From NCBI GenBank assembly GCA_035565335.1, contig DATMSO010000009.1, positions 1 through 46,098 on the forward strand: a stretch of 46,098 nt of DNA, written 5' to 3'. Made by a program: the position numbers and the translations under genes. The notes beneath the pieces were generated by a model. That model ran no database searches. It was not told the origin of the DNA and saw nothing but the letters and a program-made list of their open reading frames with translations. Shown in pieces: positions 31,052-38,067 of the stretch (its first letter is position 1; each line of letters starts with the position of its first letter). Source of the DNA: Methylovorus sp035565335 (GTDB taxonomy: Bacteria > Pseudomonadota > Gammaproteobacteria > Burkholderiales > Methylophilaceae).

Positions 31052-33268
31052 ATGTCGAGCATCTACCCTCTCAACGTATCACCCAAGCCGGTCGCCGAGG
31101 TAGCCCCGCTGGCACGGCTGCTGATCGTCGATGACAATGTGCGGCTGGCGGAAAGCCTCAAGTATCTGGTGGAAATCCACGGTTATGTCGCTCAGGTGTG
31201 CAATTCCGGCTATGCCGCGCTTGATCTGGTAGCCGAGCAGCGCTTTGACCTCATGCTGCTGGATCTTTCCATGCCAGGCATGACTGGCCATGAAGTGCTG
31301 ATGCAACTGCCCAAGGGCAAGCAGCGTATTCCGGTCGTGGTCATCAGCGGCACCAAAACGCTGAATGCGGCGATTGACGCCATGCGCCACGGCGCCTATG
31401 ACTTCTTGCGCAAACCCTACCAGCCGGAAGAGCTGCTGCGCACCATCGAAAACGCGCTGGAACATTCCCGGCTGGAGCTGCAGAACAAATCCATACACGC
31501 GCGGCTGGAAGAATCCGAAACGCTGTACCAGTACCTGATCGACAGCTCACCCGACATCATCTACACGCTGGATGACAACGGCAATTTCACCTTTATCAAC
31601 AACCGCGTGGAAACCCTGCTGGGCTATTCACGCGAGACCATGCTGGGCAAGCATTACACGCTGCTGATCCACGAAGAGGATTACGAGCGCGCCCACCACG
31701 CGTTTAACGAGCGCCGCACCGGCAACCGCGCCGCCAAAAACGTCGAACTGCGCCTACGCTGCCAGGAGCGCCGCAGTGAACGCCGCCAGCCCGATCAGAA
31801 TTACATCACCGTGGTGATCAATGCCATGGGCATTTATGGCACGCACCCCGAGCACGGCACGCCATTCAATGGCACCTATGGCGTGGCGCGCGACATTACC
31901 GAGCGTAAAAAAGCCGAGCAGGCCATCACACACCAGGCCTACCACGATACGCTGACCGACCTGCCCAACCGCATGCTGTTCAAGGACCGCCTGACGGTGG
32001 CGATACACCACGCCAAGCGCAACAAGCATAAGCTGGCGATCATGTTCCTGGATCTGGATCGCTTTAAATGGGTGAACGACACGCTGGGCCATCTGTATGG
32101 CGATGAGCTGCTAAAGCAAGTGGCCGCCCGCCTGCGCAACTGCATGCGCGAGCAGGACACCCTTGCGCGTATGGGCGGCGATGAATTCACCATGCTGCTG
32201 CATGAACTCAACCAGCCGGACGATGCAACGGTGATTGCCCAGAAGATTTTTGATGAGCTGAAGCGCCCCTTCATGCTGGATGACCGCGAAATCTTCATCT
32301 CATCCAGTATTGGTATTGCCATCTACCCGGACCATGGCGACTCTATCGAAAACCTGATCAAGCGTGCCGACATCGCCATGTACCACGTCAAATGGCGCGG
32401 CAAGAATGGCTTCCAGTATTACGATCCAAGCATGAACAGCATGTTCCACAAAAAGCTGTCGCTGGAAAACGAGCTGCGTCGCGCCATCGAAAAACGCCAG
32501 ATCGTGCTGTACTACCAGCCCAAGATTCACCTGGATGGCCACTGCGTCATTGGCCTCGAAGCCCTGGCGCGCTGGCATCACCCCGAGCTCGGCCTGGTTT
32601 CACCGCTGGAATTCATCCCGCTGGCAGAAGAAACCGGCCTCATCCATGCCCTGGGCGAAATGCTGCTGGAAGAAGCCTGCATCCAGATGCGGCAATGGCA
32701 GGATGCCGGGCTCAACAACTTCAGTCTGGCGATCAATATCTCGCCGCAACTGGTAGAAGAAGATGCCTTCGTCAGCCGCATATTGACGCCGATACGCCAA
32801 CACCAGCTGAGCGAAGACCTGTTTGAAATCGAGATTACCGAAAACCTGCTGATGCGTGATGTGGAAGCCTCCATCAGCAAGCTGAAAGAGCTGGGCAGCC
32901 ATGGCATCAAGATCGCGCTGGATGACTTCGGCACCTGCTACTCATCGCTGGCCTACCTGCGCCGCTTCCCCATCCATAGCGTCAAGATCGACAAATCCTT
33001 TGTCAGCGACATCAGCAGCACCAGCGAAAACGCCTCCATCATCTCGGCCATTGCCGGCATCGCCAACGGCTTCAAACTAGACCTTATCGCAGAAGGCGTG
33101 GAAACCATCCCGCAAATGCACACCCTGCAATCCTTGGGCTGCACCAAGATGCAGGGCTTCCTGTTCAGCAAACCCCTGCCCGCCAAGGAAATGACCCAGG
33201 TGCTGCACAACCCTTCCCTGCTATTTCAGGATGTGCCCGCACCACCTCAAATGCTGCCCTTGCTTTAG
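31052..33268 (+). CDS. REC-PAS-GGDEF-EAL response regulator (c-di-GMP cyclase/phosphodiesterase)
   Basis: A 738-residue response regulator with four domains. REC (22-138) has Asp27/Asp28, phospho-acceptor Asp71 in LMLLDLSMPG, Ser99 and Lys121. PAS (about 155-288) has SPDIIYTLDDNGNFTFINNRVETLLGYSRE. GGDEF (about 292-460) has an intact GGDEF at 375-379 and the product-inhibition site R366-x-x-D369. EAL (about 470-710) has an intact Glu503-Ala-Leu, LALDDFGTCYSS-type loop (Asp624/625), IDKSFV and AEGVET. Both active sites look functional, so direction of c-di-GMP turnover would depend on signals. It lies eight bases after the HDOD kinase gene, and phosphorylation of Asp71 by that kinase is inferred. 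Confidence 0.95.
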   Translation: MSSIYPLNVSPKPVAEVAPLARLLIVDDNVRLAESLKYLVEIHGYVAQVCNSGYAALDLVAEQRFDLMLLDLSMPGMTGHEVLMQLPKGKQRIPVVVISGTKTLNAAIDAMRHGAYDFLRKPYQPEELLRTIENALEHSRLELQNKSIHARLEESETLYQYLIDSSPDIIYTLDDNGNFTFINNRVETLLGYSRETMLGKHYTLLIHEEDYERAHHAFNERRTGNRAAKNVELRLRCQERRSERRQPDQNYITVVINAMGIYGTHPEHGTPFNGTYGVARDITERKKAEQAITHQAYHDTLTDLPNRMLFKDRLTVAIHHAKRNKHKLAIMFLDLDRFKWVNDTLGHLYGDELLKQVAARLRNCMREQDTLARMGGDEFTMLLHELNQPDDATVIAQKIFDELKRPFMLDDREIFISSSIGIAIYPDHGDSIENLIKRADIAMYHVKWRGKNGFQYYDPSMNSMFHKKLSLENELRRAIEKRQIVLYYQPKIHLDGHCVIGLEALARWHHPELGLVSPLEFIPLAEETGLIHALGEMLLEEACIQMRQWQDAGLNNFSLAINISPQLVEEDAFVSRILTPIRQHQLSEDLFEIEITENLLMRDVEASISKLKELGSHGIKIALDDFGTCYSSLAYLRRFPIHSVKIDKSFVSDISSTSENASIISAIAGIANGFKLDLIAEGVETIPQMHTLQSLGCTKMQGFLFSKPLPAKEMTQVLHNPSLLFQDVPAPPQMLPLL

Positions 33269-33296
33269 CGGCACGCCGACTTTCCCACTTACGCCA

Positions 33297-34748
33297 CTAG
33301 CGCGTCTGCCCCGATGAATATGTCAGGCTGAATTCCTGGGCTTGCGCCGCTTCGGCGCCTTCATGCCCTTCCGTGGGGGTAATCACGGCAGTAAAGCCTT
33401 GCAGGGTTTGCGCCAACTGCGGCGGCAGCACAATGCTGAACGCGCTGGCGTAGGTTTTGCCCGAGGGCACATGCATCACATGTGGCGCGGCAGCGGCATC
33501 GCGCGGCAGGCCCTGCAGCGTGAGCACATACGTTTGCGCGTGAGCTTCTTTATTGGTCAGGCGCACGATGTAGCGGCTTTTGAGATCGCCGTTGGACATG
33601 CGCGTCACCAAGGGTTGGTCTTGCTGGATATTGGCGACAAAAGGCTCCAGGTGCTGCACTTTGTAGGCGAAAAACACGATCGCCAATGCCATCAGTCCCA
33701 GGTAGCCGTATTGCTTGAGCCGGCTGGCAAAACTGATGACAGGGGCGGCAGCGGTCGGCTCGGCGCTTTGCTCTGTCGTCGCCGCCTGCCGAAAATCGAT
33801 CAGGCCGGTGGGTAGCTGCATGGATTTCATGATGGTATTGCAGGCATCAATGCAGAGTCCGCAGGCAATGCAGTCGATCTGAAAGCCTTTGCGGATATCC
33901 ACACCGGTGGGGCAGACATTGACGCAATAGCCGCAATCAATACAGTCCCCCACGCCCTGCTGCTGACGCGAACCTGGTTCTTTAAGCGCCTTGGCAGGTG
34001 GCTGACGGCCCTGGGTGCGTTCGCCACGGGCGGCATCGTAAACCACGGTTTTGGTCAGCGGGTCCTGCATGGCGCTCTGGAATTTGCCATAGGGGCAAGC
34101 CACGCGGCAGATGTTTTCACGGGCAAAGCCGGCGGCGACGTAGGTGGTGGCGGTAATGGTGGCAATGGCGGTATACGCCGCCATGGGCGCCTGACCATGC
34201 CAGATGGCGGAGATGAGACTGTGGGCATCGGCAAAATACAGGGTAAAGGTGACGGCGGTTGTCAGCGCCAGGCCCAGCCACAGCGCGTGGGTCAGGCCCA
34301 GCTTGGCGATTTTCTCCAGACCCCAGGGTTGCTTCATCAGGCGGATGCGCGCTTGCGCTTCGCCCTGCACCCAGCCTTCTATCATGCGGAAGGCATCGGT
34401 CCACAAGGTCTGAAAACAGAAAAACCCGCAAAAGACGCGACCATAAAGCGCTGCCGAGACAAACAGCATGGTGGCCGCCATGACCATGATCGCCATCAGC
34501 ACCATCAGATCCTGCGGGAAAATCACGACATCAAACAGGAAGAAGCGCGAGTTGGCGATATCAAACAGTAGCGGCTGCCCGGTGCGGGCGGCGCCATGCC
34601 AAGTGAGCCAGGGCAGGCCAAAAAACACGGTATAAGCCAGCAGCAGAATGCTGGTCTTGAGATGGCGATAGCGGCCCTTGACCGCATACGGCACGATGGG
34701 AATGATTTTTCTGGCGGGCTTGGCAGCACCGGCAATAACCGCTTGCAT
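33297..34748 (-). CDS. ccoG: Cytochrome c oxidase accessory protein CcoG (FixG/RdxA)
   Basis: CcoG is a membrane-bound ferredoxin-like protein that reduces Cu(II) during copper delivery to cbb3-type cytochrome oxidase. This one has 483 residues and the full plan. Four or five membrane segments lie in the N-terminal half (ILLLAYTVFFGLPWLTW, DLMVLMAIMVMAATMLFVSAALYG, FCGFFCFQTLWTDAF). Two 4Fe-4S motifs, CIDCGYCVNVCPTG and CIACGLCIDACN, lie at about 255-310. A last membrane helix (YLGLMALAIVFFAYKV) precedes the periplasmic Ig-like C-terminus. The ATG at 34748 has GGAG six bases upstream, so the one at 34760 is not used here. The ccoNOP genes are not in the window. It is divergent from mocR, with an operator-like site between. 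Confidence 0.94.
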   Translation of the reverse strand: MQAVIAGAAKPARKIIPIVPYAVKGRYRHLKTSILLLAYTVFFGLPWLTWHGAARTGQPLLFDIANSRFFLFDVVIFPQDLMVLMAIMVMAATMLFVSAALYGRVFCGFFCFQTLWTDAFRMIEGWVQGEAQARIRLMKQPWGLEKIAKLGLTHALWLGLALTTAVTFTLYFADAHSLISAIWHGQAPMAAYTAIATITATTYVAAGFARENICRVACPYGKFQSAMQDPLTKTVVYDAARGERTQGRQPPAKALKEPGSRQQQGVGDCIDCGYCVNVCPTGVDIRKGFQIDCIACGLCIDACNTIMKSMQLPTGLIDFRQAATTEQSAEPTAAAPVISFASRLKQYGYLGLMALAIVFFAYKVQHLEPFVANIQQDQPLVTRMSNGDLKSRYIVRLTNKEAHAQTYVLTLQGLPRDAAAAPHVMHVPSGKTYASAFSIVLPPQLAQTLQGFTAVITPTEGHEGAEAAQAQEFSLTYSSGQTR

Positions 34749-34801
34749 GGCTGGCTCCATTTAGGTGAGTGTTGCCATGGTAAAACTCGCCATCAAGATA
34801 A

Positions 34802-34838
34802 AACAGATGCAGAAACCACATAAAAAACCATAGCAGAT
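34802..34838 (+). promoter_or_regulatory. MocR-type operator candidate, copy 1
   Basis: This 37-base sequence is identical at 30 positions to 36719-36755. It contains GCAGA at 34809 and 34833, 24 bases apart, AACAGATGCAGA at its start and AAAAACCA in the middle. It lies 82 bases upstream of mocR in the divergent region shared with ccoG. A TCTGCAT at 34847 forms an inverted partner to ATGCAGA at 34807. Confidence 0.6.
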
Positions 34839-34919
34839 TTATACTGTCTGCATGATGATGATTCAAATCCAGCCCTTATTCACCATCCCTTGCCATCGCA
34901 TTTCTGGTCGGAGCATGCC

Positions 34920-36335
34920 ATGAAAAAATACGAGAAACTGGCAGAAGAGATTGCCGAATCCATACGCACCGGCGTATTGCGCAAGGGCGACAAACTGCCT
35001 TCGGTACGGCAGGCCAGCGCCAGCCATAACGTCAATGCCTCCACCGTGTTTGAAGCCTACTACCTGCTTGAAGCGCGCGGGCTGATCACGGTAAAAGAGC
35101 GCTCGGGTTATTACGTCAGCGGTGGCAGCTCCAGCCTGCCCGAGCTGGCCCCGCACCCCGCGGCCCACCCGCAATTGACGCCAGTGGATGTCAGCGAACT
35201 GGTGTTTGATATTCTGGGCGCAACCCGCAACCGCACGGTGGTGCCCCTGGGTTCGGCTTTTCCCAGCCCCTTGCTGTTTCCCCTGAAAAAACTGGGGCGC
35301 ACCATGGCGTCCATCGCCCAGCATATGGATCCATGGAGCTCGGTGCGCGACCTGAGCCCGGGCGATGAAGACTTGCGCCGGCAGATTGCCGTGCGCTACA
35401 TGATTGATGGCTTTAGCGTGCCGACCGAGGACATTGTGATCACGAATGGCGCGCTGGAAGCGCTGAATCTGTGCCTGGCAGCGGTCTCCAAGCCCGGCGA
35501 CAGCATCCTGATCGAGTGCCCGACCTTTTATGCGGCGCTACAGGCCATAGAGCGGCATGGCTTGAACGCCATTGAAATCCCCAGCCACCCCAAAACCGGC
35601 GTCAATCTGGACGCTATGGCAGCGGCGCTGGAGCAACACAAACCGGCGGCCTGCTGGCTGATGACCAACTTTCAGAATCCGCTGGGCAGCCTGATGCCGG
35701 AGGATAAAAAACAGGCACTGGTGGATTTGCTCAGGCGTCATCAGATTCCGCTGATCGAGGACGATGTCTATGGCGAACTGTATTTTGGGCAGCAACGCCC
35801 CAAGCCAGCCAAGGCGTTTGATACGGAGGGGCTGGTCATGCATTGCTCGTCATTTTCAAAATGCCTGGCGCCGGGGTATCGCGTAGGTTGGGTGGCGGCG
35901 GGCCGATATGCCAGAACCATAGAGCGCATCAAGCTGACCACCACGCTGGCGGCCCCGGCCCCTGTGCAACAGACGCTGGCGGCTTACCTCGCCATGGGCG
36001 GCTATGACCGCCACTTGCGCTCGCTCAGACATACCTTGCTGATGCAGCAAATTCGCTTTATCGAGACCATAGAACAGGTATTCCCGGCCGGCACGCAGCT
36101 GACGCGGCCGGCCGGCGGTTATTTTTTATGGCTGAAGCTGCCCGAAGGCACCGATGCCCTGGCCCTGCACCAGCATTGCCTGGAACTGGGCATCAGCATT
36201 GCCCCCGGCCCCATGTTTTCGGCGCAGCGGCAGTTTACGGAATACATACGCCTGAATTACGGCCATGAATGGAGCGATGATATCGAGCAAGCCCTGCATA
36301 CAGTGGCGCGGCTGATTCCCGAACACAGGCGCTGA
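34920..36335 (+). CDS. MocR/PdxR-type GntR regulator with aminotransferase domain
   Basis: A 471-residue transcription factor that joins an N-terminal GntR winged helix (residues 1-70, KLAEEIAESIRTGVLRKGDKLPSVRQASASHNVNASTVFEAYYLLEARGLI) to a fold-type I aminotransferase domain (about 110-465) that binds pyridoxal phosphate as an effector. The PLP lysine is in HCSSFSKCLAPGYRVGWVAAGR, preceded by TNFQNPLGSLMP and IEDDVYGELYF. Members control genes for vitamin B6, GABA, taurine or transport, and the target here is unknown. GGAG seven bases before 34920 supports this ATG over 34890. A 37-base operator-like site lies upstream and again beyond the next gene. Its stop abuts the stop of the convergent 108-residue gene (TGATCA). 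Confidence 0.93.
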   Translation: MKKYEKLAEEIAESIRTGVLRKGDKLPSVRQASASHNVNASTVFEAYYLLEARGLITVKERSGYYVSGGSSSLPELAPHPAAHPQLTPVDVSELVFDILGATRNRTVVPLGSAFPSPLLFPLKKLGRTMASIAQHMDPWSSVRDLSPGDEDLRRQIAVRYMIDGFSVPTEDIVITNGALEALNLCLAAVSKPGDSILIECPTFYAALQAIERHGLNAIEIPSHPKTGVNLDAMAAALEQHKPAACWLMTNFQNPLGSLMPEDKKQALVDLLRRHQIPLIEDDVYGELYFGQQRPKPAKAFDTEGLVMHCSSFSKCLAPGYRVGWVAAGRYARTIERIKLTTTLAAPAPVQQTLAAYLAMGGYDRHLRSLRHTLLMQQIRFIETIEQVFPAGTQLTRPAGGYFLWLKLPEGTDALALHQHCLELGISIAPGPMFSAQRQFTEYIRLNYGHEWSDDIEQALHTVARLIPEHRR

Positions 36336-36662
36336 TCAGGCCAGCGCCAGCGTCGCTTGCATCTCGTCAGGCACGCGCACACTGCCATTGGTGTAATACT
36401 GAAACAATTCAATCGCCGCACGACCGGCATCCGCAAGCTGCTCGCGCGGCATGGCCGCACTCACCGAGGCCGCCGACAAGCGGTACAGCGGCGGCAACTC
36501 CAGATTATTGAGCGAAGACAAAGCCTCAAACCGGATACGCGCCACTTCGTCCGCACCTTCGTAAATGCCGACTTCAAACATACGCTCCACCGAGATGCGC
36601 AAGCTATAGCCCGACGCAAACAGCAAGTCCTGATCTTTTTTGGTGACGGCCACAATCTGCAT
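36336..36662 (-). CDS. Protein of unknown function next to mocR
   Basis: I do not recognise this 108-residue protein. It has no signal peptide, membrane segment or cysteines. It starts as a beta-alpha unit (MQIVAVTKKDQDLLFASGYSLRISVERMFEVGIYEGADEVARIRF) and continues with predicted helices (AAMPREQLADAGRAAIELFQYYTNGS). GGAA lies five bases before the ATG at 36662; an upstream ATG at 36698 would add 12 codons with no ribosome binding site. Its stop touches the convergent mocR stop. The second copy of the operator-like site lies 57 bases upstream, so MocR may regulate it. Confidence 0.65.
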   Translation of the reverse strand: MQIVAVTKKDQDLLFASGYSLRISVERMFEVGIYEGADEVARIRFEALSSLNNLELPPLYRLSAASVSAAMPREQLADAGRAAIELFQYYTNGSVRVPDEMQATLALA

Positions 36663-36718
36663 GTCTGTTCCAGACGCTCTTATGAAAAGCGCCATCATAA
36701 ATCAGCCCGCACCAGGCC

Positions 36719-36755
36719 AACAGATGCAGATACCGCGCTAAAAACCAGTGCAGAT
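36719..36755 (+). promoter_or_regulatory. MocR-type operator candidate, copy 2
   Basis: It matches copy 1 at 34802-34838 in 30 of 37 bases, with the same orientation and the same 24-base distance between its GCAGA half-sites (36726 and 36750). It lies between the divergent 108-residue gene (57 bases away) and topoisomerase IB (123 bases away). Confidence 0.6.
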
Positions 36756-36877
36756 GGTGACGCACTTACGTATTCCTTCTATCCACCCTATTCAGATGCA
36801 ATGCAGAGGCACGGCTTATGGCACTTTTATCGTGCTGCGCTGGTCACTCTGTAAACCCCTCACGCTGAAAGCATGCG

Positions 36878-38017
36878 ATGCCCGATACCCCGCTTGATGA
36901 ATGCACGGTTCAGCTCAATGACGCACTCGGCAGCGAACTCCATGGCGATATGGCGCTGTCTGCCGAGGCGGCACGCCTGCGCTATGTGAATGACGGCACG
37001 CCCGGCTTTGCCCGTAAACGCACGGCCACAGGCTTTCGCTATGTCGACCGGCAGGGCCGCCCGTTGCATGACAAAACCCATCTGGCCCGCATCAAGGCGC
37101 TGGCGATTCCCCCGGCGTGGCGGGAGGTGTGGATATGCCCGTATGCCAATGGGCATATTCAGGCCACGGGCGTGGATGTGAAAGGCCGCAAGCAATACCG
37201 CTATCACAAGGAATGGCGCGCGATACGCGATGAAGCCAAATACGCGCATATGCTGGACTTCGCGCTGCATCTGCCGCTCATCCGGCAACAGGTGGATGCC
37301 GACCTTGCCAAGCCGGGACTGTGCCGCGAGAAGGTGCTGGCGCTGGTGATAGCCCTGCTGGAAAAAACCATGATACGCGTGGGCAATGATGAATATGCCC
37401 GCACCAATAAATCCTTTGGCCTCACCACCCTGCGCAACCGCCATGTGGAGGTGCAAGGCGGGCGCATCGCCTTTCACTTTCGCGGCAAAAGCCGGGTGGA
37501 ACATGCGATTGAGCTGCAGAACGCCAGGCTGGCGCGGCTGGTGCGCAAGATGAAAGACCTGCCGGGGCAAGCACTGTTTCAGTATGTGGACGATAGCGGC
37601 GAGCGCCATGCGGTGAGCTCATCGGATGTGAATGCCTATCTGAAGGCGATGACAGGCCGCGACTATACCGCGAAAGATTTCCGCACCTGGTCGGGCACGC
37701 TGCATACCTTTCAGTCGCTCACCACGCTGGAACCTTTTGAAAACCAGACGCAGGCAAAAAAGAATGTGGTGCAGGCCATCACCGAGGCAGCGCGCAAGCT
37801 GGGCAACACGCCCACCATCTGCCGCAAGTGTTATGTGCATCCGCTGATTATCGAAACTTATATGGCCGGCAAGCTGCTGGAAGCGGTAACAGAAGGCACT
37901 GCGCGAGATGGCTCTGGGCAAGAAGGTACTGAATCGCCAGGCACCATGGAATCCATAGAGCAGCATGTGCTGCAGCTGCTACAGCGACAGCTGGCTGCCA
38001 GCCAGAACAGCCAGTGA
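36878..38017 (+). CDS. DNA topoisomerase IB (poxvirus/bacterial type)
   Basis: A 379-residue type IB topoisomerase that relaxes supercoils through a 3'-phosphotyrosine. The N-terminal domain (1-85) includes GFARKRTATGFRYVDRQGRPL and IPPAWREVWICPYANGHIQATGVD. The catalytic domain has Arg167 in MIRVGNDEYARTNKSFGLTTLRNRHV, Lys204 in FHFRGKSRVEH and Arg269 in AKDFRTWSGT. Tyr319 lies in CRKCYVHPLIIETY, with Asn310 where poxvirus enzymes have His, as in other bacterial members. The last 40 residues are not conserved in my recollection of the family. No good ribosome binding site is visible before 36878. It converges on the nuclease-helicase gene. Bacterial TopIB is an accessory gene often gained by transfer. 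Confidence 0.92.
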   Translation: MPDTPLDECTVQLNDALGSELHGDMALSAEAARLRYVNDGTPGFARKRTATGFRYVDRQGRPLHDKTHLARIKALAIPPAWREVWICPYANGHIQATGVDVKGRKQYRYHKEWRAIRDEAKYAHMLDFALHLPLIRQQVDADLAKPGLCREKVLALVIALLEKTMIRVGNDEYARTNKSFGLTTLRNRHVEVQGGRIAFHFRGKSRVEHAIELQNARLARLVRKMKDLPGQALFQYVDDSGERHAVSSSDVNAYLKAMTGRDYTAKDFRTWSGTLHTFQSLTTLEPFENQTQAKKNVVQAITEAARKLGNTPTICRKCYVHPLIIETYMAGKLLEAVTEGTARDGSGQEGTESPGTMESIEQHVLQLLQRQLAASQNSQ

Positions 38018-38067
38018 GAAAGCAATCGCCACGGCGATCAGCCACACAGCACCAGAGATAGAGCGCC

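Noticed and set aside
34761..34790. FNR box upstream of ccoG (TTGAT half-site)
   Set aside because: Only one half-site is present; the expected ATCAA at four bases' distance is absent.
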